The notes under the pieces: model-generated | Database searches by the model: none | The model's input: only the letters and a program-made list of their open reading frames with translations | Told to the model about the DNA's origin: nothing | Source: Gnetum montanum | Taxonomy: Eukaryota; Streptophyta; Gnetopsida; Gnetales; Gnetaceae | Assembly: GCA_015680685.1 (NCBI GenBank) | Contig: MNCI01026912.1 | Coordinates: 523,651 to 567,958, forward strand | Length of the DNA stretch: 44,308 bases | Direction: 5' to 3' | Position numbers and translations under genes: made by a program | Part shown: positions 23,081 to 33,439 of the stretch, piece by piece | How the letters are laid out: every line of letters begins with the position of its first letter | How positions within the stretch are numbered: position 1 is the stretch's first letter

Positions 23081-23916
23081 TGAGCAATAAGGTACCCCTA
23101 TGTCCAATCATATGAATCACAAGTGTTCACGCGTGATTTAGTCGAATTCTATAGACCTTAAGTTTCTATGTACACTAGTTTCAGGATATGAGATCTAATC
23201 GTGGTGATCTTTGTCTTCCCAACTACACTTATGGACATTAGTTGTATGGTTAAGTGTAATCAAAGCACATGATTTTTATTATTTTATATTTTATTCATCT
23301 ATGATTAACAATAAGTTGAAACTTAATTTATGAACCACTTTAAATAATCTAATGACCAATTGATAACTAACTATCTTAACATAAGTATTTGGTCCCACTT
23401 TTCGTGCACATCTTGAACACGTATAACACTGTTCGGTTACCAAACATTAAGTATTGCTAGGATTACTAAGTGTCATGTGCATGCTCGAAGTGGTTGTACT
23501 TATGTGCTTAATTAACTACTATTTAATCTAGCTAGGTTACTTTAGCTTAATTACTTGGCAATATTAAATGAAATTGCACAAAACATTAAATGCATGAATA
23601 AAATATTTAAGCTAACTAAGGTGCTGCAAGGTTTGATTAGAAAGCTCATTTTTATTGCTACACACACTACCGTGCTCAGGTACAATAGTGCTCAAATAAA
23701 GATCCATACACTTAATGACTCCTATTGTGGGCATCTTAGAATATATTCTAACTGCAAGAGTTTTGTTATGCTATGATAAAAACTTATGCAAACTATGCGT
23801 CCAAGTGCTATTTTTATAGGCCAGCACACACCCTGTGATATTGGATATTCAACATTGCTTCTTGGGCCTCAATATCGGATATTCGATATCGAAGCTAGGC
23901 CAAATACTGTTCATCA
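23081..23916 (-). mobile_element. 3' LTR of element D
   Basis: An 836-bp LTR in minus orientation (TGATGAACAG at 23916 to TTGCTCA at 23081). It aligns with 41403-42020 across its ends: CCAATCATATGAAT-ACAAGTG, GACCTTAA-TTCCTA and GTTGTATGGTTAAGTGTAAT. It keeps about 220-260 bases (around 23262-23520) that are absent from the 5' copy at an N. Its TATA (CTATAAAAATAG on minus, 23808-23820) is preceded by GATATT/GATATC words (23835-23895). Confidence 0.85.
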
Positions 23917-23929
23917 TACCTCCATGACT
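23917..23929 (-). other. Polypurine tract of element D
   Basis: On the minus strand AGTCATGGAGGTA abuts the LTR start TGATG. It corresponds to TCATGGGGGTA of E and TCATGGGGATA of F and would prime plus-strand synthesis. Confidence 0.75.
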
Positions 23930-25879
23930 AAATGAAAACTTATTCTCAAATGAACAAAAGGAGGAACAAGTCCCTTACAAAATATCGGGAAGGTATGAGA
24001 TTATTGATTGACATGCAAATTAACTCAGACAGAATAGACAAACTCTAAGTGCCCAACTATACAAATTTACAATCTTTTAGAAAATTGGATGTTCATGATA
24101 ATAAAATTGAACACCCTAGACAAAATTGACATCCAACTCATCTGGCAGCTATAGGACGAGGGAGAATATTTAACAATCATGAAGGGTCCTCATCGCATGG
24201 TGCTGCTACTTTTTCCTTGATGAAGATAGTTCTACTTCTAGTCCACACTTACCACTGCAATCACAACAAAATTGCAGATTAGTATGCAATGTCTAACATA
24301 TAGCTTTTAGGCACCTTGTCTCATCGGTAGGTACACTTGGCTAGATTGTGATTATGGTGGGTTAATTCCTTTAATAGTGTTACTGGGAAGACTAAAAAAT
24401 AGGGTGAAATGGATAAGCGGTCCATTATTAAATTCTAAAGAGTCCAAACACAATGAAATGCTTGAAGAGGGTTAATGAATTCACAATAATAAAAGATAAT
24501 TTCACTAAAAAAATGTTATAAAGATGCACATAATTATATGTCATTGATGGGACATGCAAAAGGATTAGATTGTGAGAATGTCCATGGATAAAAAACTTAA
24601 CTAACCCAACCAAAAGGTATGCAAGTGGGTACTTCCTAAAGCAAGCACATGCCCCTTGTTGCCATTACATAACACTAACCCAAGGAGTTTGTGAGCCGCA
24701 TGGATGATTAATGGACACAAAAAGTTAAGTACAAAAGCTTAGAAGAAACTACCTAAGAATCTCAACACATCAAACTAAGGCATCGAACAAGAACATTAAC
24801 ACTGGTAGTGAGGTGAGGCATGGAAAGCATAGATGGATGATAGAGAAAGTGGAATGGAGTTCTCGAGTAAGGTCACATGATGTGCCTTATGAATTTTGTG
24901 GTTAAATGACCTAATAAAATCCATCCTTAGTCCAGACCAAAACCAACCATGTTCACTGACTTCGCATTGCCACTCTACGACTACTCCACTCCCTTGAGAC
25001 ACAAGAGAGCTCCCACAAAACAACCACCATTCCTTAATTAAGAGGAAAAGAGAAGTAGGAAGTGAGAAAGGGACTTAGTTAGAGGGGGCATGCAGGCATG
25101 GGTAACATATCTTTCTAGTTCCATAACCAGTGCTTGTAGCCTATTTATTTTGTCTAAGGGGTGTGCTTTGAATTTTCATCATTTTCTATTGAAATGGAAA
25201 CCACATCATGCAAAGCTTATTCAACTTCCTATTATTGGTTGACAGGGAATGGTAAGATATCCATGAAAATACACATGCACCCAAGTAAGCAGAAAGGCAC
25301 AAAGAGTATTGAGTTTCCTTGAGGTCACACCCTATTCAAACCTTTGAATCCTTTTTAAGTTTAGAAACTACCAAGGTCATAAGTTCGTTAGAGTTTTATT
25401 AATAGAAAAGGGACCTCATACTTCCTGAATAAGGAAAGCCATAGAGTTTGTGGATGGTTGGATGTCATAGACTCACTACCTATTTCATGAAAAAAGAAAC
25501 CTTATCCAAGTTATCAGTAACATAATTCATAGCTAGAATCTAGATACCACCAATCAAATAACCAGATAGCACATGCTCACATTAAATAAACTACATTGTA
25601 CCCATTTGGCAATAAGGCACATTATTATTAAAACACAATAGGAAAATCATATCAAAATAAAGAAAAATATACAAGAAATTATAAAAAAATTAAGAAAAAT
25701 AAAACTTACTAACTATGTTGTAAAACAAAATTGGAAAAAATTAATAATGTAAAAAGAAAAAGGTGTAAGATAAAGAAGGTGTAAGACAAAAAGTTGTAAA
25801 AATAATAAGGTGTAAAACAAAAATGTGTAAAAAAAAAGATGAAGAACTAAGGAGCTACTTATATATTTAGCATGGGTGC
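23930..25879 (-). mobile_element. 3' noncoding region of element D
   Basis: It aligns in part with the 3' region of E. The best block is 25060-25180 (minus TTCAAAGCACACCCCTTAGA, then GGCTACAAGCACTGGTTATGG). A repeat with GTGTAAAACAAAA units lies at 25759-25845. No gene was recognised; short frames at 24428-24613 and 24796-25023 have no counterpart in other copies. Confidence 0.6.
25759..25845 (-). repeat. T-rich TTTTGTTTTACAC tandem array (element D)
   Basis: On the plus strand about five units of GGTGTAARACAAAAA, near 16 bp each. On the coding (minus) strand this is TTTTGTTTTACACC, the same unit found in E at 33459-33536 and in decayed form in C at 14700-14720. It lies just downstream of the internal purine tract. 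Confidence 0.7.
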
Positions 25880-25899
25880 CCATCTCCCCCATGATTAAG
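25880..25899 (-). other. Internal polypurine-tract-like motif (element D)
   Basis: On the minus strand CTTAATCATGGGGGAGATGG marks the end of the pol region, matching 33397-33417 of E. It resembles the tract at the 3' LTR but lies about 2 kb upstream of it. Confidence 0.6.
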
Positions 25900-26785
25900 T
25901 TGAAAGTAGAAGATCTGAAAGATTGAACATGGTTGTCTATCTCCTTGTGGAAAGGTGTGACTTATTGTGTGTTGAGTAGCTGCTTCTTGTTCAAGCTGTC
26001 AACTTTGTAGATCAACATGACCCTAGAAGGAAAGTTTCGTAAATGATATAAGGTCCTTCCCACAACATCTATAAGTTAGTTTGTTGAGGTACGTGTATGG
26101 GGTTCTAGTAAAGGAGCTTATCTCTTAGTTGAAATTTGACTTTCCTAATTCTAAGATCATGGTGCTTTTTGTTAAATGCCTTGTGTAACTCATTAGATGA
26201 CAGGGCCACCAATTGGTTCTCATCTAGTAGGTTGAGATTCATTAATCTTTCCTTTTGGGCTAAACTTAAATCAAGGTCAATGTCATAGGTTGTTGATAGT
26301 GTATTGAGCTTGGATTGAACACATAGAGTTGGTAATTTTCTATACACCAACTCATATGAAGAGTAGCGTATAGGAAGTTTCCACATTGAGCGGTAGGCTT
26401 AAAGGGCATTGTTAAGTTTTGTGCTCTAGTCTTTCCTATATTTGCTGATAGTTCTTATTAGGATCTTTGTGATTTTGCTATTTGTAACCTCAACTTCCAA
26501 GCATTGCATAACCTTCCAAAAGGCAATGCTTGTAAAGTGGGTTCCATTATCAGAAATTAATGCACATGGCACACCAAACCTATTTACAACATTCTGCTGT
26601 ACAAATCAAGCAGCAGTAGAAGATGTGCAGTTAGTAATAGCTACTACTTCTACCCATTTTGTATAATATTTAATAGCGAAAATGATGTATGTCCTAGATG
26701 GGACCTATGAAGTCAATGCCCTAGATGTCAAAGGATTCTAGTGGTTGAATCGATTGTTGAGGTCCCTCCATTTAAACATTCATTC
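25900..26785 (-). pseudogene. Integrase core and C-terminal pseudogene (element D)
   Basis: It continues the integrase from 36130 after removal of element E. The first catalytic Asp (G-I-D-F-I near 26720) and the second (S-D-N-G near 26550) can be read. An in-frame deletion of about 48 bases near 26487-26493 removes the H-P-Q-x-N-G-Q segment before the catalytic Glu; the C copy has a GTTGA direct repeat at exactly these ends. An open frame at 26386-26105 carries PIRYSSYELVYRKLP and ends in RIRKVKFQLRDKLLY. Confidence 0.8.
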
Positions 26786-26790
26786 CACCA
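26786..26790 (+). repeat. Target-site duplication, left copy (element E)
   Basis: CACCA directly before the E LTR start TGATGGG. The same five bases follow the right LTR at 36130-36134. The flanks on both sides are element D integrase. Confidence 0.93.
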
Positions 26791-27316
26791 TGATGGGACA
26801 CGATATCGCAGTTTGCCACCATTCCTATAAATAAGAAGTAGCTCTCCCTTGTTTCTCATCTAGATTTAGACCCTTAGTGAAACTCTAGCAATTTTACCTC
26901 TCCAGAGATAGAATTATTTCCATGTGCCCGTAGTAGGAGCTCCAAAGTGAACGAATGTTTATTCGAGCAATTTTGTACCTGAACGCACAATTGTGTACTG
27001 CAATAAAGATGAGCTGTTGGATAAAACTTAGAGTGCATGGACTAAGCTAAATAGGACTTTAATTAATGTTATTTACTGATTTCCTAATTAATCTTTCTCA
27101 ACCATCAACACTCATAAGTGCATTCAGTACAACCACTTCGAGCACATGCGTTACACTTGGTAATCCCAGCAACGAATAGCATTTGGTAATCCTAGAAGGT
27201 TGCATTGGTTCAGGGTGTGAACAACAAGTGGGAATGGATATTGATGCTAGGCATTAGAACTTAGTTAGTTAAAGTTAGTTACTTAGTCTCTTCACCCTTT
27301 CCCTCATTAGCATAGG
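26791..27316 (+). mobile_element. 5' LTR of element E (3' part missing at an N)
   Basis: It starts TGATGGGACAC and aligns with 35312-35916. It has only one GATATC core before the TATA box, against five in the right copy. The last 213 bases of the LTR, the primer site and the first leader bases are absent: at the N (27317) the sequence jumps into leader (GTGTGCTAAGTAG), which in C follows the primer site by 16 bases. Confidence 0.9.
26825..26834 (+). promoter_or_regulatory. TATA box of the E 5' LTR
   Basis: CTATAAATAA within CCTATAAATAAGAAG, identical in context to the right LTR (CTTATAAATAAGAAG at 35424-35438). Confidence 0.7.
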
Positions 27317-27317
27317 N
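27317..27317. other. Single N, collapsed assembly gap
   Basis: Comparison with the right LTR and with element C shows that at least about 250 bases (LTR end, primer site, leader start) are missing here. The N marks an unsized gap, not an ambiguous base. Confidence 0.75.
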
Positions 27318-27433
27318 GTGTGCTAAGTAGAACATAGGAAATCATCCACATCGTTGGGAAGCTTAAACAAACCCTTAGGGTTAATCAGAAGAAAATTTAA
27401 ACAATGGTCAATAACACATCGACAAGATAAACA

Positions 27434-29386
27434 ATGTCTTCTTCTTCTCATAAAAGCACTTCACCACCTAGGGATCACACAAGAGACCATCGGCAATCTA
27501 ACAGACATAATCGAGAACCGCCAGTTCCTCAACAGTATCGAGTGGTATATACTCATTCCAATGAGTATATACCCGATTTTACTTTTATCCTCCATTAGGA
27601 TGAAAAACTACATTGGTGAGATTTGTAAGGTAACATAGTATTACCCCCAGATTGGGCAGTCCTTAACATGCTCCTTCGTGCTCTTGCATAGATAGAAATG
27701 ACGCAGCTATACATTGAATACGTTGCAGAAGATTATGACACAAGGGATTACCATCCCACAGTGGCACAGTGTTTAAGGAACTCATGGCAGGAGAGCTACT
27801 ATACATTGTTGAAGGGCAAAGGGGTCTTACACGTCCTAAGAGAAATTGGATATGGTGAACCAGTTATAACAGGTTCTCCATCAAATTATGTTCCTCCTCC
27901 TAATGATGGTGAGGAGGTGGGGTATCAGAACCTACATTCCATGATTCACAACCCTGGTTTTGACCCCCATGAACACAAAGTGTTCACTGAGGAAACAAAA
28001 ACACATGACAAGGATAGGCATTTGGATCGTTATCACGATCGGGGCCGTAGCCACTGAAGGGAAGGTAAGAAACATCATCATGGCGATGGTTCCCCTTTTT
28101 CTTCCCCTTCATTGCCTCATTCACCCTCTCCTTCCACATTTGGATGTAGTCACAAAGAGCACGACCATGAGGATCAGGGTAAGGATAAGCAAAATGAGAA
28201 CCCTCGATGAGAGAGTTGAGAACGAGGACGAGGGCATTCGAGAGAATCAAGGCATGAAAGAAGGGAAAGTAGGGAACCACGTAGGCATCAAAGATGTTAT
28301 GAGAGAGATGATCATGATGAACCCCTACTAGTAACCCAGAGTATATTAGACATTACGGAGGCAATTAGAATAGTTACAAGGCACCAGAAAGATAGTCGGA
28401 TTAAGAGACTAGACATGAATAATATCCCACAATTTGAGGGGGGATACATTGCTGATTCGCAGAATCACTTACAAGCATTCCACGATGCCTGTGCCTTGCA
28501 GAACATTGAAAAAAAGTTGCAGAAATTAAAGTTGTTTCCTAGGAGACTCATAAAAGAAGAAGAGAGTTGGTAGTGGTCTTTAGAACTAGAAACCATTAGG
28601 AGGTGGAGTACAATGCTAGAATTGTTCAACGATAAATACCAAACGTACTCCAAAGTATCCAACTTGCTTAAGCAGATCCAAGTATGGAAGCAAGGTACTC
28701 ACGAACCCCTGGATGCTGCCATGGGCCGATATTATGCATTACTACATCATTGCACAGGCCATGGTTATGCACAACGGGATCAACTCCGCCACCTCGTAGA
28801 TGGGCTAAGACACAAAACTAGAAGAACCCTTGGGACATATGCCCAAGGAAGATTATCTGAACTTAGGTCCCATGAAGTTCATAGATTGTTGGAGTAAGTA
28901 GCTAAAGAAGAAGGGGAGCTATAGAAAAGAGAAAGCGTGGAAGGGTATAACCACGATCCTTCCCTTCGAAAGAGGGGAGTGAGATTTTGCAATGAAGAGG
29001 ATGAGTCACCACTCGAAGAGTTGGTGAATATAAAAACCTTGCTACTTCAAAAGTTAACAACCAAAGTGTTGGCTAAGGTGGATCAATTGAGGGACTCCTT
29101 AGACAGTAGATTCAAAACCATTCTGAAAATTGTAGAGGAGTCTAAGGAGGAACGAAGTAGTGACTATGATAAGAAAAAGCGGAGAGATTTAGGTGATGCA
29201 CGTGACAAGGGTAAGGGGAAAATGACTATCGCCAATGAGGTTGTGGATTCTGATGTGGATAATAATGGTGGATGTGAGATCTACCAATATGATCATACTA
29301 AGGGATGTTGCCTAATAATCTCACATCTACAAGAGTCTGGGGTGTATGCACTCAACCCAAGACTTAACAGACAGCAAGCACCCTGA
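27434..29386 (+). pseudogene. gag pseudogene (element E)
   Basis: It starts at ATG 27434 (MSSSSHKST), which has counterparts in C (5521) and D (41239), and stays in one frame. Order: Ser/Arg/His-rich N-terminus; a conserved block with YIPDFTFILH; an open run 27698-28057; a very basic Arg/Glu/His/Asp-rich segment (28055-28320); the gag core with MLELFNDKYQTYSKVSNLLK and LDAAMGRYYALLHHC (28613-28897); a charged stretch; and a zinc knuckle at 29273-29311 whose second Cys is Tyr. Stops occur near 27596, 27614, 27623, 27689, 28055, 28208, 28217, 28571, 28895 and 28922. Most are explained by Gln, Arg or Trp codons hit by C-to-T or G-to-A changes. Live role: particle assembly and RNA packaging. Confidence 0.85.
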
Positions 29387-30000
29387 AGGTTACCTTATCC
29401 CTAAGGTAACCCAAGGCAGTTTCACCAACCGTTAACATATTATCCAAGTGGAACTCTGCCACAACTTGTTGAGCAACACCAGTAGTGGCAACACCCACAG
29501 TCATGGGGGATGCCACCGCCTAGACAACAATACCCTTACCGACAACTAGACCCGTATGGCTATTACATGCAGCAGTTGGTTTCTCGAAGTGACTCTATGG
29601 GTCACGCAACTCCACAATGTCACTTCCAAGTTCTTGAGTATTTTTAGACTCCCTCTCCTGGAAGGGACACTCCACATACATACCATCCTCCAAATCCATC
29701 CACACCTCTTGTGTCGGTAGCTCCACCACCAATCACTCCAACAATGCCAAGGGTATTTCCCACTCAACCGCAATAACCCAATGTCATGAGGGCTTCCAAT
29801 CCTCAATTCTCAATTGATCCTAACAATCTTATGCTGAAAAGACCTTTCTTCAGAACCAACAATCCAACCAAGCCCTCACCCTCACAAGTGGTTGAACATC
29901 TAAACACCTCCATACCAAATAAGGTTTTGGGACCACCTTCAAACCAAAAATTGAGCCCAATGCATATGGTTATGTTAACACATACCGTTACTGACTGGAT
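29387..30000 (+). pseudogene. Q/Y/P-rich linker, gag-pol junction (element E)
   Basis: The gag frame continues through this stretch with no frameshift. It encodes a low-complexity segment rich in Gln, Tyr and Pro (PPPRQQYPYRQLDPYGYYMQQ near 29510-29580, PPNPSTPLVSVAPPPITP near 29690-29750), then NPQFSIDPNNLMLKRPFF. Nonsense codons near 29384, 29399 and 29774 fall where D or C keep other codons. No separate start or slippery site is apparent, so gag and pol were probably one polyprotein. Confidence 0.7.
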
Positions 30001-30480
30001 TAAGGTGGGCCACCTTCCCAAGAAATTCTCTGATCTTGGAAGCCCCCTAATTTATCTCCAAGTAGCTGGGAATGAACCTCATAAGGCTCTTCTTGACTCA
30101 GGCTCCGAAGTCAACTTAATTTCACAAGAATTGTATAAAACCTGGAACCTACCTCCACTCAAGAAGAGAAATATTTGCTTAGAGCGAGCTAACCAATCCA
30201 TCATTGTTCCTTTGGGACAGGTTGAGGACATTACCACCATGGGTGGTTGGTCATACCCAGCTGATTTCTTGGTGATCCAAATAAATAATGACAAAGGGGA
30301 TTTTTCGATAATAATGGGAAGGACATGGATGAGTACAATAGATGCACGCCTAGGAATCTATAATCTTTCCTTACAAATATGCAAGAAAAATACTTTTGGA
30401 AAGATTGAGAAGAAGAAAGTTCCATGCATCGCATATAGTGACATAGGGTGCCATTACGTGCAAAAATCATGGGTGATGTG
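30001..30480 (+). pseudogene. Aspartic protease domain (element E)
   Basis: A retropepsin-like domain in the gag-pol frame. The catalytic L-L-D-S-G-S is intact at 30089-30106, followed by EVNLISQELYKTWNLP. VPLGQVEDITTM and a hydrophobic DFLVIQ strand come next, then SIIMGRTWMSTIDARLGI (30308-30360), the family's late I-M-G-R-x-W motif. The frame stays open from 29786 to 30478 and ends at TGA 30479. This is the longest undamaged coding stretch in the window, so the domain itself looks intact although the polyprotein is broken. Confidence 0.85.
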
Positions 30481-31590
30481 AAGTTTACCATTACCTGCAT
30501 ATAATCGGTGTGCACAAGATATTGAGATACAAAAGTGCCTATATGCAGCAGCCACATGACAAGAAAACACCCAGTGGCTGATGGTTGATCAAGAGAGAAA
30601 CTCGATAACATGAATGGAGCTAACTGAGGGGATAACTAGTGCTTACATTGAAAGCACAAATGCACTAGAGCAAGTTCATTGCCAACTTCTAGCCCTTAAC
30701 TTCGAAAACATTAATTGGGGGAAGTTGGAAATTCCTAAGAAATTTAAACAAGAGCCCCTCGATCTAAAACCATTGCCCATCGGTCTAGAGTATATGACTC
30801 TTGAAAATGGAAAATTNNNNNNNNNNNNNNNNNNNNNNNNNNNNNNNNNNNNNNNNNNNNNNNNNNNNNNNNNNNNNNNNNNNNNNNNNNNNNNNNNNNN
30901 NNNNNNNNNNNNNNNNNNNNNNNNNNNNNNNNNNNNNNNNNNNNNNNNNNNNNNNNNNNNNNNNNNNNNNNNNNNNNNNNNNNNNNNNNNNNNNNNNNNN
31001 NNNNNNNNNNNNNNNNNNNNNNNNNNNNNNNNNNNNNNNNNNNNNNNNNNNNNNNNNNNNNNNNNNNNNNNNNNNNNNNNNNNNNNNNNNNNNNNCCATT
31101 TGGCTTGTGCAATGCCCCTGCCATGTTCCAATGTTTAGTCCTAAGCATATTTCAACAACAGATAGGAAACAGAGTGGAAGTCTTTATGGACGACTTCTCC
31201 ACTTATGGGACAAGCTTTGATCAAGCCCTAGACCGATTAGAGAAAGTGCTAAAATGATGTGTTGAAACCAACTTGAAGCTCAACTGGTAGAAAAGCCACT
31301 TGATGGTTCAAGAGGGTGTAGTATTGGGGCATAAGATTTCATAGTCAGGAATAGAGATGGACCCAGAAAAGGTTAAAGTCATCCAAGGAATCACCTGACA
31401 ACTAGAAACTGTCAAAGACATTTGGTCATTCCTTGGACACACTAGCTACTACAGGAGACTCATTGAGAACTTCTCCAAAATTGCCAAACCATTGGTGGAA
31501 TTAACGAAGAAGGATGCACCATTCGAATGGTCCAGGGAATGTGAACGGGCATTCCAAACTCTAAAATAGAGGCTTGTGGAAACTCCCATT
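30481..31590 (+). pseudogene. Reverse transcriptase, interrupted by an N gap (element E)
   Basis: Before the gap, 30614-30816 is open in the gag-pol frame (KLEIPKKFKQEPLDLKPLP). After the gap the reading resumes one phase off with PFGLCNAPAMFQ. The active site F-M-D-D is intact at 31183-31194, followed by VQEGVVLGHKIS and [22 protein letters not shown], typical of the Athila/Tat branch. Fingers and most of the palm are in the gap. Post-gap stops near 31255, 31288, 31342, 31396 and 31567 fit Gln/Arg codons after C-to-T change. Confidence 0.88.
30817..31095. other. 279-base N gap
   Basis: The matching stretch of element C (about 11811 to 12330) is close to 520 bases, so the gap is probably too short by about 240. 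A true length near 520 would also bring the reading frame before and after the gap into phase. Confidence 0.9.
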
Positions 31591-32190
31591 CTACAAGCCC
31601 CTGAGTGGTTCAGACCATTCCATATCATGACCGACGCATCTAATTATGCCTTAGGAGTCGTATTGACATAGTTAGATGAACAAAAACACCCTTATTACAT
31701 CCATTGTACAAGTAAGAGTATCACTAGTGCATAACTTAACTACATAACTATGGAAAAGGAATTAATGGTTGTAGTGTTTGCACTGGAAAAATTTAGACAC
31801 TATGTGTTAGGCTATAAAGTGTATATTCATATGGATCATAGTGCAATTAGGTTCCTCATGAACAAGCCAACGATTAGCCGTCGTATTATACGTTGGTTGG
31901 TAATCCTTTAGGAGTTTGACTTAACAATAGTAGATTGAAAGGGCACCGAGAATGTAGTCGCAGATCACTTATCTTGGTTGCATTGGGATAGTAAAGAGGA
32001 TGAATATTTCGTATCTGATCATTTTCCTGATGAAACCCTCTTTGCTGGTGTAGTAAATAACCAACCCATGGGAAGAAATTGGTATAGTAGCATTCTTACT
32101 TATCTCCTTTCCCAACAAACACCCCAGGGGTTGGACTTTAGGAAGAAGCAACAGTTTCTTCATAAAACCAAGTACTTCATGGAAATCAAG
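31591..32190 (+). pseudogene. RNase H domain and linker (element E)
   Basis: IMTDASNYALGVVLT (31624-31668) holds the first acidic residue and MEKELMVVVFALEKFRHYVLG (31750-31812) the Glu. HMDHSAIRFLMNKP (31828-31869) carries the Asp of the usual T/M-D-H, and NVVADHLSWLHWDSKEDE (31951-32004) the last. A linker to 32190 leads to integrase. Stops near 31669, 31732, 31909 and 31936 again fit Gln or Arg codons. It would remove the RNA template. Confidence 0.85.
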
Positions 32191-33429
32191 GGATAACTCT
32201 ATAAAGTCTGTCCTGATGGCTTGGTTCGATGGTGTGTGCCCGATGAGGATGAATTAAAAGTTCTCCAAGATGCTCATGAGGGTCCCTTTGGGGGCCACTA
32301 TGTAGGGAGACGAACAACCATTAAGATCCTGCTTGCAGGATATTACTAGCCAATGCTATTTTGGGATGCCCACCAATTTGTCCTATCTTGTGAGTGCTGT
32401 CAACGTGATGGTGGAATGACTACTAGAATGGAGAGTCCACAATAATGGATTCAACCTTTGGAACCCTTCGACATTTGGGGAATAGATTTTATGGAGCCTA
32501 TTACACCAATGTCCAATGGGAAAGCTTATATCATTGTTGCTGTTGACTATTTGACCAAATGGGCTGAAGTAGCTGCTATCACAAACTGCACATCGTCTAC
32601 GGCTGCACGATTTGTACAACAACAAATTGTAAATAGGTTTGGTGTGTTGCATGCACTCATCTCTGATAATGGAACACATTTTATAGGTGCAACCTTTCGC
32701 AAGTTGATTCAACGCTTAGGGGTTGAACATAAATTGACCACACCTTATCACCCCCAAGCTAATGGCCAAGACGAGGTCACTAATCGGGAGATTATGAGAA
32801 TATTAACAAGAAAAATTAGCAAATTTAGGAAATATTGGAGCATAAAACTTAATGACGCTCTCTGGGCATACCACTCCACTTGGAAACTCCCTACAGAATA
32901 CTCTCCCTATGAGTTAGTATATAGAAAACTTCCAAAGCTCCTAGTACAAACTGAGCTTTGTACACTATCCATGACATGTGACCTCCACCTTGACCTTGAC
33001 CTAGCACAAAAACAAAGATTGACAGCTCTAAACATGCTAGATGAGAATAGATTGGTTTCTCTATCATGAAATGAGTTGCACAAGGCACATAATAAACAAC
33101 GTCATGACTTAAGAATTTGAAGGGTTAAGTATAAACCAGGAGACAAGGTCCTTTACTGGAACCCCATGCATGTACCGCAACGTACAAAATTTCAAACATT
33201 GTGGGAAGGACCCTACATTATTCATATGACCTTTCCCTTGGGAGCCATGATAATATACAAGCCTGAAACCCTTGATAAGAGATTACTGGTCAATGTGCAA
33301 CAAACCAAACCCTTCCATGAACCAAGAACAGCCAGTGCAAATTATACCTCTGATAGCGGACAACCACACTCCTTATTTCGGATCTCTCCCTTTCCATTCA
33401 GTCATGGGGGAGATGGCCACCTATGTTGA
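32191..33429 (+). pseudogene. Integrase (element E)
   Basis: Zinc-binding part: AHEGPFGGHYVGRRT with both His and SCECCQR with CX2C (32270-32405). Catalytic core: Asp in WGIDFM at 32485-32487, Asp in ISDNGTHF at 32665-32667, and Glu in GQDEVTNRE at 32773-32775. The last two have exactly 35 residues between them (DD35E). The frame is open from 32458 to 33066. The C-terminal part has GDKVLYWNP and W-E-GPY (33139-33222), a GPY/F-like module. Stops occur near 32194, 32347, 32443, 33067 and 33118. It inserts the cDNA into host DNA with a 5-bp stagger, matching the CACCA duplications. Confidence 0.9.
33396..33410 (+). other. Internal copy of the polypurine tract (element E)
   Basis: ATTCAGTCATGGGGG is identical over 15 bases to 35295-35309, the tract that abuts the 3' LTR. 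Here it overlaps the last codons of pol and is followed by AGATGGCCACC. C and D have the same motif in the same place. Confidence 0.8.
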
Positions 33430-33439
33430 TCATTCGGGG

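Noticed and set aside
30676-31220. Long open frames running through the N gap on both strands
   Set aside because: Ns give no stop codons, so these frames are artefacts of the gap.
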